Notes: generated from the letters alone by a model not told the origin. A stretch of DNA of 64,000 nt from Gammaproteobacteria bacterium (GCA_018816095.1 JAHIWP010000014.1:22939-86938); one strand, 5' to 3'; counted from the stretch's first letter, positions 17,867-27,262 are shown. Numbers and translations are program-made.

Positions 17867-18319
17867 TACCACTTCTCCGCAAACCAGCACTCAATAGACG
17901 TTAATCAGCCAGGATAAACAGGCAATCAGCAGTCGGTGAGACGTTCAGGGTTGAAGGAAGCAGGCTTCTGGGAGCAGATGCCAACCGCGAGATCGTTCAT
18001 TTTCGCCACACTCTTGTGAAGTTTTCCAAACCGTTTTTTCCACGCTCTTTTGGAGTCGTGAACCTCAAAACACGTCTGCTTTAGCCAGCTTTTCACCGAC
18101 GTGAAACGACCTTTGCAGAAGCTGCATGGCATTTCACAGTTGGGAAAAGCGCTAGCTAGGAGGCAGCGTGAAGTGGGCGACTCTCTGGGGCGCGGCCGAT
18201 GAGTGGTGCATCAGCGTGACGGCAGGGCCCGAACAGGAGGCGTCCTTATATTCGGGGCGCGATTATAAGGGCAAAGCAGGAAAATTGATCGCCTGGTGTG
18301 ACTTTTCTTCTGTTGTCTG
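17867..18319. other. Non-coding region upstream of mqo
   Basis: About 450 bp without a supported gene. It contains the mqo promoter region. A 68-codon frame on the minus strand (17926-18132) and a GTG frame on the plus strand from 18168 are open but show atypical composition and no family resemblance. I see no repeat or clear hairpin. Confidence 0.5.
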
Positions 18320-18553
18320 TCAAGCCGCCAGCGTTTGTCGGGCGTGCAGGCATGGCGTTATCTGTATGGTTCGGGCGCTGGCTGGCAGCGGCCGATTAAG
18401 CCAACTGGAGCAACTTTGTTGCACCTCAACCCAGCCAGGGCCTTGCGGGGCTTGGGCTGACTGGCGCAGTGCAGTGCAAATGCCCTGCGCGTCGAGTAGG
18501 GCGAATGAGCGCATCGGACGCTTGGGGGCGAGCAGGCTACGCAGGGTAAACAT
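18320..18553 (-). CDS. Conserved small hypothetical protein
   Basis: A 77-residue basic protein beginning MFTLRSLLAPKRPMRSFALLD, with GPGWVEVQQSCSSWLNRPLPASAR in the middle and ending ARQTLAA. The wording (RSFALLDAQG, GWVEV, WLNRPLPASAR) recalls a small protein found in many Pseudomonas, with no known role. No signal peptide or membrane helix is visible. Upstream GAGAG is a weak ribosome site. It stands alone between mqo and the YajG-like gene. Confidence 0.6.
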   Translation of the reverse strand: MFTLRSLLAPKRPMRSFALLDAQGICTALRQSAQAPQGPGWVEVQQSCSSWLNRPLPASARTIQITPCLHARQTLAA

Positions 18554-18774
18554 GGCGATCTCTCACGGGCAGGGAAGACTAAAGTCTTATGCCCGATGCG
18601 CATGACAAAGGCATTACGGGAACCTGTTACTCCCCAGTGCGTCAGATCAGTAGCTGGTGCTGTGCTGGATTAGCACTACACACAGCGCTAACTGATCCCA
18701 ACCAGCGCTGTCAGGCACATATCGCGCTGGTTATACTGCGCGCCACATCTGCCCCTATCTATGGAGAGTTGAGC

Positions 18775-19359
18775 ATGCTGCATCGTCTGCTGTTTGGTCT
18801 GGTGGCTGTTGCCAGCCTTACTCTGGTGGGTTGTGCCCACAGCCCGCAACAACTCAGCCCACAACCCAAACTCAATAGCCCGATCACGGCCGTTGGCCAG
18901 GGCCAGCCTGTGGTCGTGCGGGTGGCTGATGGGCGTCCTTCGCCGGTGTTAGGCACCCGCGGTGGCCTCTACCCGGAAACCAGCGCAATCAGTGTGACTG
19001 GTCAGGACATCCTGCCCAAGCTGCAGGCCCAGGCTGAAGCGGCCGTGCGTTTGCTCGGGTTTACCCCAAGCGCCAATGCCTACAACGCCCCTCAGTTGAC
19101 CTTGACCCTGGCCGAGCTGAAGTACCAGTCGCCGAAAGAAGGCCTGTACGTGACTGAGGCTGACATGACCGCGACCTTCCGTGTTGATGTGCAGAACTCT
19201 AGCCGTCGCTACAGCGGCCGTTACGGTGCGTCGTTAAATCAGCGTTTCGGCATGGCACCTAATCAGGCCACCAACACCAAGCTGGTGAGCGATGTGTTGA
19301 GTGATGCCCTGACCCGCGCCTTCAAGGACCCGACCATCGGTCAGGTGCTCGCGCAGTAA
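18775..19359 (+). CDS. YajG-family lipoprotein
   Basis: A 194-residue outer-membrane-type lipoprotein. The signal peptide MLHRLLFGLVAVASLTLVGC ends in lipobox LVGC. The mature region follows the YajG family: VVVRVADGRPSPVLGTRGGLYPETS, a central helix (AQAEAAVRLLGF), and a beta-rich end (YSGRYGASLNQRFGMAPN). E. coli YajG is a lipoprotein of unknown function encoded near ampG. ATG 18775 has GGAGAG upstream. The frame is open for 62 more codons upstream, but these lack a ribosome site and would bury the signal peptide. Confidence 0.83.
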   Translation: MLHRLLFGLVAVASLTLVGCAHSPQQLSPQPKLNSPITAVGQGQPVVVRVADGRPSPVLGTRGGLYPETSAISVTGQDILPKLQAQAEAAVRLLGFTPSANAYNAPQLTLTLAELKYQSPKEGLYVTEADMTATFRVDVQNSSRRYSGRYGASLNQRFGMAPNQATNTKLVSDVLSDALTRAFKDPTIGQVLAQ

Positions 19360-19375
19360 GCGGTGTTGGCGTAAT

Positions 19376-19403
19376 AAAAAGCCCGGATTATTCCGGGCTT
19401 TTT
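19376..19403 (+). terminator. Intrinsic terminator after the YajG-like gene
   Basis: AAAAAGCCCGGA / TCCGGGCTTTTTT form a 12-bp stem with a TTAT loop directly after the stop codon; it can also serve the convergent small gene at 19443. Confidence 0.93.
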
Positions 19404-19442
19404 TCTATTTGCGATTTCTTGCCTGCAGCGAACGGCCGCGCC

Positions 19443-19649
19443 TTAGGCGGCTTCGCTGTAAAGCGCGGGCAGGCTGATGCCCGTGCGCGTGTCGATATCA
19501 GGCAGGGCGTAATGTTCATGGCCGCCGAGGGCGCAGTACACCAGCCAGTGCTCGTCTTGCACGTTGAATGACAGCCCGTCGATGACGGCTTCAACGTCGT
19601 CCAGCGAGTCGATCAGGTAGTCGCGGTCTTGGGGTTTGGCATGCAGCAT
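19443..19649 (-). CDS. Small acidic hypothetical protein
   Basis: A 68-residue soluble protein (MLHAKPQDRDYLIDSLDDVEA and so on) rich in Asp and Glu, ending ISLPALYSEAA. The second ATG (19649) is chosen because GGAG lies nine bases before it. I do not recognise a domain; the central part reads like a short alpha/beta fold. It is convergent with the YajG-like gene and separated from the next gene by about 260 bp in which I see no gene. Confidence 0.7.
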   Translation of the reverse strand: MLHAKPQDRDYLIDSLDDVEAVIDGLSFNVQDEHWLVYCALGGHEHYALPDIDTRTGISLPALYSEAA

Positions 19650-19908
19650 GGGGCAATTCTCCATGGCGAGTAAGGGGCTGTGTTTTGCGCGCGAAGCCTT
19701 TTGGGTGGGGTGTTGCGGCGCGCGTTAAACCCTAAATCAAGCATGTGACAGTACGCTCACAGTCACTGCGATTCGTCGGAATCGAGCCGCGAGAGCGGCA
19801 TCCTTCGGTAGACTCCGCGCCCGTAATTGGACTACCCGTTGCTGTATTGGGTGTGCTGATGGTCAGGCGCGACACTGCTCGCATGCCATTAAGAAGTTGA
19901 GGTCGAAC

Positions 19909-20196
19909 ATGTCGTTGCAAACGCTCTGGTGGCTGATCGAAGGGCAGCCCGGGCAGTGGTTGAATGGATTGGCGCTGTTTTTTGCCCTGGCCGGCGCCTG
20001 GTTGCTGTTGGCTACCCGCCTGCGTGAGCAGCTTGCGCAGGCGCGGCTGTTGGCCGGTAATGCGCTAAACGCGCTGGCGCAGCAGGCTGATGCTTGTGAT
20101 GAGCCGACCCGGCGGCTCAACCGCTTCTTCTATCGCTTTGGTTATACCTGCCTGGCCTTGGCGCTGCTGCTGTCCTGGCTCAGTACCCAGCTGTAG
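19909..20196 (+). CDS. Small membrane protein, function unknown
   Basis: A 95-residue protein with two hydrophobic helices: about 18-37 (WLNGLALFFALAGAWLLLA) and about 75-92 (GYTCLALALLLSWLS), separated by a helical loop rich in Gln/Ala/Arg. Both termini are short. GAGGT stands six bases before ATG 19909. No family recognised. A strong terminator follows. Confidence 0.75.
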   Translation: MSLQTLWWLIEGQPGQWLNGLALFFALAGAWLLLATRLREQLAQARLLAGNALNALAQQADACDEPTRRLNRFFYRFGYTCLALALLLSWLSTQL

Positions 20197-20209
20197 GGTC
20201 GATTTAGAC

Positions 20210-20239
20210 AAAAACGGCAGCCAATGGCTGCCGTTTTTT
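20210..20239 (+). terminator. Bidirectional terminator
   Basis: AAAAACGGCAGCC / GGCTGCCGTTTTTT form a 13-bp stem with an AAT loop, between convergent genes. Confidence 0.95.
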
Positions 20240-20255
20240 ATTGCGGGTAAGGGCG

Positions 20256-21419
20256 CTAAAGGGGTAGCCCGGCCTTGATTCGGTACTGGTTACGCACCGG
20301 GTTGGCGTATTGCAGGATCAGGTAGGGTCGCTGCTCGCTCGGGCAGTTGGCCAAGCGGCGCTGCCACTCGCTTTTTGCCGCACTGAGTTCTGCGGCAGGG
20401 AACAGTTCGGCAGCGTCGGGCACAGCCAGTGCAGGGTCGCGATCCGCCCACATGGCATACGCCAGGTAATGCACGGGGAACAGTCGGTAGCCGCTAAGAA
20501 TCTGCCGGTCCATCTCCGCCGCCAGGACCTTGCTGTCCTCCAGGCATTGCTTCACAGTCGCGCCGAAATGTACATGTACGCGGCCTTTGTAACCGGTGAT
20601 GCCGAGCGCGATGCTTTGGTCATCCTCGCCGGCGGCCTTGGTATAACTGCCACTGCTGGCGCGGGTTGACAGTTCGCGGGCCTTGGCCTGATCGCAAGGG
20701 TCGTATTCATAGCTGATCGATACCGGCGTCAGGCGCAGGTTGTTGATCAGCTCGGCAAACGGCTCGGTTTTCCGGCTCATATGAAACATCTTGAGGATCG
20801 CCGAGTCGGTGCGGTCATCACCGTCCTTGGCGCGCCCCTCAGCCTGGGCGATCCAGATCGACTCGCCATCAACCCGAATCGAGTGATTGATATAGGCCGA
20901 GAGCAACTGGTAAGCCGCCAGCTTCTCGCGCCGGCCGCTGAGCGAGCGGTGCACGATAAAGCTCTTGTTCAGGCGCATCAGGTCGCTGACAAACGGCTTT
21001 TGCAGCAGGTTGTCGCCAATCGCGATGCGTGGCGTTGGCAGCCCCGCGTGGTACACAGCATAGTTGACGAACGCCGGGTCCATCACGATATCGCGGTGGT
21101 TGGCGAGGAATAGATAGGCTTGGCCGGCTTGCAGATGCTCGATGCCGGAATAGCTCACGCCATCGGTCGCCTGCTCAATGGTGTGGTCGACATAACTGGC
21201 GATACGCGATTGCAATTGCGCCACCGAACTCACGTCACGGAACTCAAGACGCAGGCGATAGGCTATAAGTGGTTTAAGCAGCCAGCCCAAAGGCCCAGCC
21301 AGGCGCGGGAAGCGGAACTGAGTGAGGATGCCGAGAAACGCATCGTCGGCCAGCAGGCGCGCAAGTACGGCAGGGACTTCTGCGTCAGCGTAAGGTCGGA
21401 TGGTATCGAATTCGCCCAT
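20256..21419 (-). CDS. PlsC-like acyltransferase family protein
   Basis: A 387-residue protein with an acyltransferase core. The catalytic motif appears as NHRDIVMD (about residues 106-113), where His and the last Asp are five residues apart instead of the usual four; the next block is [25 protein letters not shown]. The second block [16 protein letters not shown] replaces the usual EGTRS. It probably transfers an acyl chain to a glycerol-phosphate or related lipid at the inner membrane. There is no obvious transmembrane helix beyond about 40-58. The second of two adjacent ATGs (21419) has the better spacing to AAGAGA. It stands alone. Confidence 0.8.
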   Translation of the reverse strand: MGEFDTIRPYADAEVPAVLARLLADDAFLGILTQFRFPRLAGPLGWLLKPLIAYRLRLEFRDVSSVAQLQSRIASYVDHTIEQATDGVSYSGIEHLQAGQAYLFLANHRDIVMDPAFVNYAVYHAGLPTPRIAIGDNLLQKPFVSDLMRLNKSFIVHRSLSGRREKLAAYQLLSAYINHSIRVDGESIWIAQAEGRAKDGDDRTDSAILKMFHMSRKTEPFAELINNLRLTPVSISYEYDPCDQAKARELSTRASSGSYTKAAGEDDQSIALGITGYKGRVHVHFGATVKQCLEDSKVLAAEMDRQILSGYRLFPVHYLAYAMWADRDPALAVPDAAELFPAAELSAAKSEWQRRLANCPSEQRPYLILQYANPVRNQYRIKAGLPL

Positions 21420-21550
21420 CATGTTCTCTTGTCGTGGTTGGCTGTGGAGATGCTCACCGCTCTGGTCGTCGCGCTCAGCATGGGCTGTTGCGCGACTGCA
21501 GGGCCAGCTATAGACCGGCGATTATACGCCCAAGTCACAAGGAGACCGCG

Positions 21551-21733
21551 ATGCTGGAAACTCAGGACTACCAGTGCCCTTATTGTGGCGAGCAGGTCGA
21601 GGCCTTACTCGACTTGTCTGCTGGCGATCAGCAATACATCGAAGACTGTCCGGTGTGCTGCCGGCCGATCGTGTTTTCGCTGCAGACCGATGGTGAGGAC
21701 TGGTGCCTCGACGTGCGCGGGGAGAATGACTGA
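21551..21733 (+). CDS. CPXCG-motif small zinc-ribbon-like protein
   Basis: A 60-residue protein with two Cys pairs, CPYCGE and CPVC-C, spaced as in the CPXCG family, which probably folds around one zinc. AGGAG lies six bases before ATG 21551. Its TGA overlaps the ATG of the next gene (TGATG), so the two are co-translated. Function unknown, but the pair with a DUF2007 protein recurs in pseudomonads as far as I remember. Confidence 0.85.
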   Translation: MLETQDYQCPYCGEQVEALLDLSAGDQQYIEDCPVCCRPIVFSLQTDGEDWCLDVRGEND

Positions 21734-21993
21734 TGCAACGCATTTATGAGCCGCAAGATCTGATGGAAGCTGAATTGCTGCTCGGCATGCTGGCCAGTGA
21801 GGGCATCGACGCCTACCTCACCGGGCAGCACCTGGCTGGGGCGGTGGGTGAGTTACCTGCCTGCGGCTTGCTCGGGGTGATGGTCGAGGATGCGCAAGCG
21901 CACCGCGCACAACAGCTGATCGCCGCGTACAATGCCGCGCAGCCGCTGCCTGGTGATGAGCCGGATAACTTCCAAGGTACGTTGCTCTGCTGA
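21733..21993 (+). CDS. DUF2007 protein
   Basis: An 86-residue protein beginning [24 protein letters not shown], the DUF2007 pattern (a ferredoxin-like fold related to PII/regulatory domains): an amphipathic helix, the strand IDAYLTGQ, and GLLGVMVEDAQAHRAQQLIAAY. Family members have been called putative signal-transducing proteins without proof. The start codon overlaps the preceding stop by one base. Confidence 0.85.
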   Translation: MQRIYEPQDLMEAELLLGMLASEGIDAYLTGQHLAGAVGELPACGLLGVMVEDAQAHRAQQLIAAYNAAQPLPGDEPDNFQGTLLC

Positions 21994-21995
21994 TT

Positions 21996-22168
21996 GCCTG
22001 GTTATGGTCTGCTGCGCGTCGGCCCTGCGGCGTTAAAAACAGGCTCAGAATGCTCATGTACAAAAGTACACTCGTGTGTGAGTCCAGTCCGCTTCCTCGC
22101 CGTTTTGACCAGCCGAAGGCTGTTACTAACGTAGTGTCTTGCAGGACTCTAGCTCGCGAGACCATAAA
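21996..22168 (-). repeat. Dispersed intergenic repeat, copy B
   Basis: Reverse-oriented copy of the repeat at 13249-13378. Read on the minus strand it runs from TTTATGGTCTCGCGAGCTAG to GACCATAACCAGGC. It carries about 35 extra bases with a small CAGCC-TTC-GGCTG hairpin and a few more before GTGTACTTTTGTACATGAGC. It lies between the DUF2007 stop and the SRAP start, so it may be transcribed or serve as part of the SRAP upstream region. Confidence 0.85.
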
Positions 22169-22228
22169 GCAAGTTTTCAAACGCCGCTGTGCAGCTCCTG
22201 TCTCTACTTAAACGCTATCGAGTTCCCC

Positions 22229-22846
22229 ATGTGTGGACGTTATGCCCTGTTCCGTTGGACGCCTGCATTTGCGGCGATTCCCGGCTTCCCTGCTGACCAG
22301 TTACCGCACTGGAGTATCTCGCCGCACAGCCAGGTCTTGCTGCTGCGTAATGTCGACGGCGAGCGCCAGCTGGCACGCGCGCGCTGGGGGCTGACGCCGC
22401 CCTGGTTGACGGATCTCACCAAGACCCCGGCCCAGGCGCGTGCGGAAACCCTGGCCGAGCAGCCGATGTTTCGTGAGGCGTTTCGTCTGCGCCGTGGTCT
22501 GTTGCCGGCTAATGGCTTTTACGAATGGCGAGGCACGGCGCGCAAACGCCCGTACTGGCTGACAGGTGAGGGCACGCCGCTGTACTTTGCGGCCTTGTGG
22601 GAGGCTTATCCGGTTGAGGGTTTCGTCTACCTCAGTGCTGCGGTCGTCACCCAGGCGGCTGCCAGTCAGCGTCGGCCGTTGATTCTCGACGAGGCTGGGC
22701 AAGCGGCCTGGTTGTCAGCCGAGACCACGCCAGCTGAGCTACAGGCGCTACTGGCAAGGCCACAACCCGCACTGCGCGAGCGGGTGCTGGCCAATCTGAT
22801 CAATGATCCCAAGCTGGATGCACCTGAGTGCCTGACGCCTGCCTAG
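22229..22846 (+). CDS. Divergent SRAP (YedK/HMCES-like) protein
   Basis: A 205-residue SRAP-family protein. Family members self-attach through Cys2 to abasic sites in single-stranded DNA and shield them. Here MCGRYALF gives Cys2 after Met removal, W53-G54 (ARWGLTPPW) and E99 in GFYEW are kept. Two other residues thought essential are changed: the Asn of the NARxET motif is Gln69 (AQARAET), and the His of the HxRMP motif is Ser146 (SQRRP). The N-terminal Asn-rich loop is also altered (WSISPHSQV). So it may bind DNA but link differently. Upstream in-frame codons derive from the dispersed repeat and are not part of the gene. Confidence 0.85.
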   Translation: MCGRYALFRWTPAFAAIPGFPADQLPHWSISPHSQVLLLRNVDGERQLARARWGLTPPWLTDLTKTPAQARAETLAEQPMFREAFRLRRGLLPANGFYEWRGTARKRPYWLTGEGTPLYFAALWEAYPVEGFVYLSAAVVTQAAASQRRPLILDEAGQAAWLSAETTPAELQALLARPQPALRERVLANLINDPKLDAPECLTPA

Positions 22847-22878
22847 CTGGCGGGCGCTCCTTATAAAGTTTTAACCAT

Positions 22879-22914
22879 AAAAAAGGGCGAACTGCGCGGC
22901 AGTCCGCCCTTTAT
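22879..22914 (+). terminator. Bidirectional terminator between SRAP and chemoreceptor genes
   Basis: AAAGGGCGAACTGC and GCAGTCCGCCCTTT form a long stem with one A/C mismatch and a GCG loop, flanked by A- and T-rich tracts, between convergent genes. Confidence 0.88.
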
Positions 22915-22926
22915 TTACCTGCCCAG

Positions 22927-25077
22927 TTAGACCTTGAATTGGTTGATCAGGCGACGTTGCTGTTCGGCCAGTTTGGTCAGCTCTGCGCTGGCCTGGCTGG
23001 CCTCGTCGGCGCCACCTGCAACTTCGTTGGCCACCTGGCCGATATTGGTGACGTTACGGTTGATGTCTTCGGCCACTGCGCTTTGCTCCTCGGCCGCGCT
23101 GGCGATCTGCGTGTTCATGTCGTTGATCACCGAAACCGCCTGGGTGATGGACTCCAGCGCTTCGGCTGCCTGGCTGGCCTGCTTCACGCTGATTTCGGTT
23201 TTGCTCTGGCTGTCTTCCATCACATTAACGACGTCGCGGGTGCCTTGTTGCAGCTGTTGGATCATGGTCTGAATTTCTTCAGTGGCCTGCTGGGTTTTTT
23301 GCGCCAGGTTGCGTACTTCGTCGGCCACTACGGCAAAACCTCGGCCCTGTTCGCCGGCGCGTGCGGCCTCGATGGCCGCGTTGAGCGCGAGCAGGTTGGT
23401 CTGCTCGGCAATGCCGCGAATCGCCACCAAGATGGCGTTAATGTTCTCGCTGTCCTTGGCCAGCGTTTGCACCACCGTCACCGCACGCCCGATTTCCTGG
23501 GCCAGTGCAGCAATCGAGTCCGCGGTGTTCTGCACCGTTTGCTTGCCTTGATTGGCGGCGCGGTCTGCATGGTTAGCGGCTTCAGCGGCATGGGTAGCGT
23601 TGCGTGCCACATCCTGAGCGGTAGCGGTCATTTCATGCACGGCAGTGGCGACCAGTTCGATTTCCGCCATTTGTTTCTGCACGCCCTGGTTGGTGCGGAT
23701 AGCAATGTCGGCAGTGTGCTCGGATGAGTCGCTGACTTTCTGTACCGAGCTTACCACTTGGCTGATCATGGCCTGCAGCTTGCTCAGGAAGGTGTTGAAG
23801 CCGAGTGCGATCATGCCCAGCTCGTCCGCTCGGTCGGTTGTCAGGCGACGGGTTAGGTCGCCTTCACCCTTGGCGATGTCATCGAGCATGGCCACCATTT
23901 GTTTTAGTGGGCGGGCAATGCCGTAGCCAACAAACCACACCACCAATAAGCCAATAGCCGCAATCAACAAGCCGACCAGCGCCATGCCCAGGGTGTCGGC
24001 CTCGCCTTGTGCGTGGAGTTCGGCCTGCATGCTCTGTAGATCAGCCATGACGGTATTGACCGGGAGTACCAGCATGAGCACCCAGCGAGTATCGCTATCG
24101 CCAATGTTGAAGCTGAGAAACAGCTCGATGTGGTTCTTAGACGGGTCTTCTTGCTCGTCAATGTCATAGATGACTTGGCCGGCAGTCATGCTTTGCAAGT
24201 TGGCTACTTCGTTAGCGTCGAGCAGCTCAGTTGCCGGGCTACCAAGCTTGTCCGGTGCTTTTGTTGACGCGACCAGGCGGCCATTGCTCGCGATAAGCGC
24301 CATTTCCCCTGCGCCGTCATAGAGTTTGCTGTCTGCTTTGAGCAACAACTCCTGAATGAAGTTAACGGCCAGGTCTGCCCCAGCAATGCCCCGAAACTGG
24401 CCATTGACGAGAATCGGAGAGGTAAAGGAGGCGAGCATGATCATCTTGCCGCCGACGTCGTAGGGCGCCGGGTCAATCACACAGGTTTTTTTGCTCTCTT
24501 TGGGGCACAGGTAGTACTCGCCAGCGCGAACACCGGTTGGGAGCAGCGTTTCGGTCTCCATATCGCCAAGGGCATCAATACCTAAGCTGCCATCGGCATT
24601 GCGGAACCACCATGGGTTGAAGCGCCCCGAGCCATCGTAGCCGTTGTCTTTTATGCCGGCGTAGACGTCATCATTGGCGTCGAAGGCATTTGGCTCCCAG
24701 CCGATATAACTGCCCAGCAGTTTAGGATTTTGTGCAGTGGTTTCGTGTACGAGGTTTGCCAGCTCTTCCCTGCTAATGGACAACAGCGGGCTGCCAGTGC
24801 TGTCCTGCATGCCGAGTAGCGCGTTAGTTCGTGCCAGGTCGGCAGTGATCTGCAGGGGTATGTCCAACTCACGCTGAATCTGTAAGACCTGGGCTTGCGC
24901 CAGAGCCGTCAAACGTTGCTGGATGACCTGTTCGAGTAGGTCGCGGGTACGCTCCTGCACCAAAGTCTGGCTTCTGTTGCTGGCAAAAACTGCGTACATC
25001 ACAAGTGCAGCGACCACGGCGAGGACGCTCGCGCCGGCCATTGCGGCAACTGAAAACTGAATGGATTTAAGCTTCAT
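22927..25077 (-). CDS. Methyl-accepting chemotaxis protein with double-Cache sensor
   Basis: A 716-residue chemoreceptor. Transmembrane helix 1 is at about 10-30; a periplasmic region of about 330 residues has dCache features ([22 protein letters not shown], a membrane-distal and a proximal lobe); helix 2 is at about 363-387; then HAMP, and a long signalling coiled coil whose hairpin tip reads [35 protein letters not shown] (about 555-590). The amino-acid pocket motif of PctA-like receptors (RxxxPWY) is changed to PWW, so the ligand is not predictable. No C-terminal CheR pentapeptide is present. In PAO1 a chemoreceptor (PA4633) sits in the same place beside the M48 protease gene. Confidence 0.93.
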   Translation of the reverse strand: MKLKSIQFSVAAMAGASVLAVVAALVMYAVFASNRSQTLVQERTRDLLEQVIQQRLTALAQAQVLQIQRELDIPLQITADLARTNALLGMQDSTGSPLLSISREELANLVHETTAQNPKLLGSYIGWEPNAFDANDDVYAGIKDNGYDGSGRFNPWWFRNADGSLGIDALGDMETETLLPTGVRAGEYYLCPKESKKTCVIDPAPYDVGGKMIMLASFTSPILVNGQFRGIAGADLAVNFIQELLLKADSKLYDGAGEMALIASNGRLVASTKAPDKLGSPATELLDANEVANLQSMTAGQVIYDIDEQEDPSKNHIELFLSFNIGDSDTRWVLMLVLPVNTVMADLQSMQAELHAQGEADTLGMALVGLLIAAIGLLVVWFVGYGIARPLKQMVAMLDDIAKGEGDLTRRLTTDRADELGMIALGFNTFLSKLQAMISQVVSSVQKVSDSSEHTADIAIRTNQGVQKQMAEIELVATAVHEMTATAQDVARNATHAAEAANHADRAANQGKQTVQNTADSIAALAQEIGRAVTVVQTLAKDSENINAILVAIRGIAEQTNLLALNAAIEAARAGEQGRGFAVVADEVRNLAQKTQQATEEIQTMIQQLQQGTRDVVNVMEDSQSKTEISVKQASQAAEALESITQAVSVINDMNTQIASAAEEQSAVAEDINRNVTNIGQVANEVAGGADEASQASAELTKLAEQQRRLINQFKV

Positions 25078-25248
25078 GGATGCTCCGGCGAGAGTAGGGG
25101 GCTATCCATAGCTATCGGCAGGCGAGGATGGAATCCGTAGTGCCTGTATGCAGATAAAAGATGGCTAAGGCTGATTGTGCAAGTTCAGCTGTTGCTCGGT
25201 TGGAGGGGGCGGCCTAGCATACGAACCTTGTTCATCGGGAGATTCAGC

Positions 25249-26061
25249 ATGAAACACTTGTTGCCATTATCTGCGCTGGCTGCGGCCTTGCTGCTGGCTG
25301 GATGCCAGGCCGTCAATACCACCAGTGGCGGCGCAGTGGGTGTAGAGCGCAAGCAGTACATGTTCAGCGCGCTCTCGACTCAGGAAGTTAATCAGATGTA
25401 TGCGCAGTCCTATCAGCAGACCCTGGGCGAGGCTTCCAGTAAGGGTGTGCTGGATAAAACCAGTAATAACGCCAAGCGTCTGCGTACGATTGCCGATCGC
25501 CTGATCAAGCAGGCGCCGCTGTTTCGCCCGGACTCGGCGCAGTGGCAGTGGGAAGTCAACCTGATCAAAAGCCCCGAACTTAACGCCAACTGCGGCCCGG
25601 GCGGCAAGATTATTTTCTACAGCGGCATCATCGATAAGCTGGACCTGACTGATGACGAGATCGCCGCGATCATGGGCCACGAAATGGCTCACGCGCTGCG
25701 CGAACACAGCCGTGAGGCAATGTCCAAGGCCTACGGCATCGAAATGGCCAAGCAAGGCGCCGGCGCTTTGCTCGGGCTGGGCTCAGACACCCTGGCGCTG
25801 GCCGATGCCGCAGTGGAATACGGCATGACACTGCCTAATAGCCGTGGCAATGAGAACGAGGCCGATCTGATTGGTTTGGAGTTGGCGGCCCGCGCGGGCT
25901 ACAACCCTAACGCCGCGGTTAGCCTGTGGCAGAAGATGGCTGCCGCCAGTGAAGGCGCGCCGCCTGAATTTATGAGCACTCACCCGTCGTCGAATAGCCG
26001 TATCTCATCCTTGCAAGCGGCGATTCCTAAAGTAATGCCGCTGTACGAGCGGGCGCGTTAA
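25249..26061 (+). CDS. M48-family zinc metalloprotease lipoprotein (LoiP/YggG-like)
   Basis: A 270-residue outer-membrane lipoprotein protease. Signal peptide MKHLLPLSALAAALLLAGC with lipobox LAGC; HEMAH at 144-148 provides two zinc ligands and the catalytic Glu145; E204 in NENEADLIG is the third ligand. Size and layout match LoiP/YggG, which trims envelope proteins under low osmolarity or stress. GGGAG stands eight bases before ATG 25249. It is divergent from the chemoreceptor gene and ends at a strong terminator. Confidence 0.92.
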   Translation: MKHLLPLSALAAALLLAGCQAVNTTSGGAVGVERKQYMFSALSTQEVNQMYAQSYQQTLGEASSKGVLDKTSNNAKRLRTIADRLIKQAPLFRPDSAQWQWEVNLIKSPELNANCGPGGKIIFYSGIIDKLDLTDDEIAAIMGHEMAHALREHSREAMSKAYGIEMAKQGAGALLGLGSDTLALADAAVEYGMTLPNSRGNENEADLIGLELAARAGYNPNAAVSLWQKMAAASEGAPPEFMSTHPSSNSRISSLQAAIPKVMPLYERAR

Positions 26062-26075
26062 GTCGCGATCAGTAC

Positions 26076-26107
26076 AAAAAAGCCCCGCTCGCATGCGGGG
26101 CTTTTTT
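26076..26107. terminator. Bidirectional terminator
   Basis: AAAAAAGCCCCGC and GCGGGGCTTTTTT form a 13-bp stem with a 6-nt loop, between convergent genes. Confidence 0.95.
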
Positions 26108-26128
26108 GTTTGGGCAGATTTTTCGCGG

Positions 26129-26572
26129 TTAAGGCAGGGCCTTGGCGGCAAAGGATTGCGTGGGCATGCCAAGTTGTGAGCGGAAGCTTTCCATGTCGAA
26201 CATAGTGCAGATTTCCTGGATTTCATGGCTTGGGGTGAGCGTCCAGAAGGCCATGGCCGAGATGCTCAGCACTTTGTCGCTGGGTTGATAGCCGAGGGCA
26301 GGTCGCTGGATGGTGCCGATCAGGGTGCTCCAGGTCACCACTTTGTAATCTTCGGCAATGCATTCCTCAACCACCACCTGCAAATCCGGCATGGCGTGAC
26401 GGATGTCCTTCACCATCTGTGAAAACGCCGGGCTGTTGAGTGGTCTACCCATGAACGAACTCTTATAGAGAAAGTCCTTGCTGTGCAGTTGCTCTGCCAG
26501 CATCGAGCGACCTTTGTTCCACGACAACTCTATATGCTGGCGTACCAGCTTTTTCCGATCATCCAGCGGCAT
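26129..26572 (-). CDS. SnoaL/NTF2-like protein
   Basis: A 147-residue soluble protein. The order of helices and strands fits the cone-shaped NTF2/SnoaL fold: FSQMVKDIRHAMPDLQVVVEECIAE then VVTWSTLIGTIQ and ISAMAFWTLTPSHEIQEICTMFD. Members include polyketide cyclases and many ester-cyclase-like proteins of unknown substrate. GGAG lies six bases before ATG. No catalytic residues can be named with certainty. Confidence 0.75.
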   Translation of the reverse strand: MPLDDRKKLVRQHIELSWNKGRSMLAEQLHSKDFLYKSSFMGRPLNSPAFSQMVKDIRHAMPDLQVVVEECIAEDYKVVTWSTLIGTIQRPALGYQPSDKVLSISAMAFWTLTPSHEIQEICTMFDMESFRSQLGMPTQSFAAKALP

Positions 26573-26674
26573 GCATGTCTCCGTGACGGCCTGTAGGCAG
26601 GTTTTTTCCCACTGTAGCAGTCGTCTACGGGCCGAGGTAGTGGATTGACGCCAGTGCCCTGGCGTCGTTGCTGG

Positions 26675-27259
26675 TTAAATCAGCCCGCTGAATTTCATAG
26701 CCTGGTACCCGGCATAGATGGCCAGGGCTGCAAAGGCGCAGGCGGCCACGCGGCGAATCAGCGTCAAGGGCAGGCGCTCGGCGGCAAAATTACCGGCCAG
26801 TACCACCGGCACGTTAGCCAGCAACATGCCCAGGGTCGTACCGATGATCACGAGGATGAAGTGTGGGTATTGGGCTGCGAGCATCACCGTTGCCACTTGG
26901 GTCTTGTCGCCCATTTCGGCGATGAAGAAGGCGATCAGCGTTGTGAGGAAGGGGCCGTATTTTTTCAGGCCGGATTCTTCGTCCTCGTCGAGCTTGTCTG
27001 GTACCAGTGTCCAGAGCGCAACAGCGACAAAGCTGGCGGCGAGCACCCAGCTAAGGGTGGCTGGGGAGAAGAAGCTGGCTACCCAGTTGCCGATAGCACC
27101 CGCCGCGAAATGGTTGGCCAGGGTGGCGACCACGATGCCCCAGATGATCGGCCAGGGTTTGCGAAAGCGTGCGGTCAGGAGCAAGGCAAGCAATTGCGTC
27201 TTGTCACCGATTTCGGCCAAGGCAACGATGAAGGTTGGAACAAACAGGGATTCGAGCAT
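26675..27259 (-). CDS. UPF0016/GDT1-family cation (Mn) exporter
   Basis: A 194-residue membrane protein with six helices in two homologous halves, each carrying the family motif: EIGDKTQ at 16-22 and EMGDKTQ at about 114-120. Related proteins (MneA of Vibrio, yeast Gdt1) move Mn2+ or Ca2+ across membranes. The leader upstream carries a yybP-ykoY-type element (Mn2+ riboswitch), which supports a manganese export role. The ATG has AGGA seven bases upstream, in a region able to pair with the leader. Confidence 0.92.
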   Translation of the reverse strand: MLESLFVPTFIVALAEIGDKTQLLALLLTARFRKPWPIIWGIVVATLANHFAAGAIGNWVASFFSPATLSWVLAASFVAVALWTLVPDKLDEDEESGLKKYGPFLTTLIAFFIAEMGDKTQVATVMLAAQYPHFILVIIGTTLGMLLANVPVVLAGNFAAERLPLTLIRRVAACAFAALAIYAGYQAMKFSGLI

Positions 27260-27262
27260 CAG

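Noticed and set aside
17926-18132. 68-codon minus-strand frame between mqo and its upstream neighbour
   Set aside because: Unusual composition for this genome, no ribosome site and no family; probably chance in a non-coding region.
18168-18605. Plus-strand GTG frame with AGGAGG upstream
   Set aside because: The ribosome site is attractive, but the Cys/Arg/Ala-rich product runs antisense to the more credible small gene at 18320-18553 and matches nothing I know.
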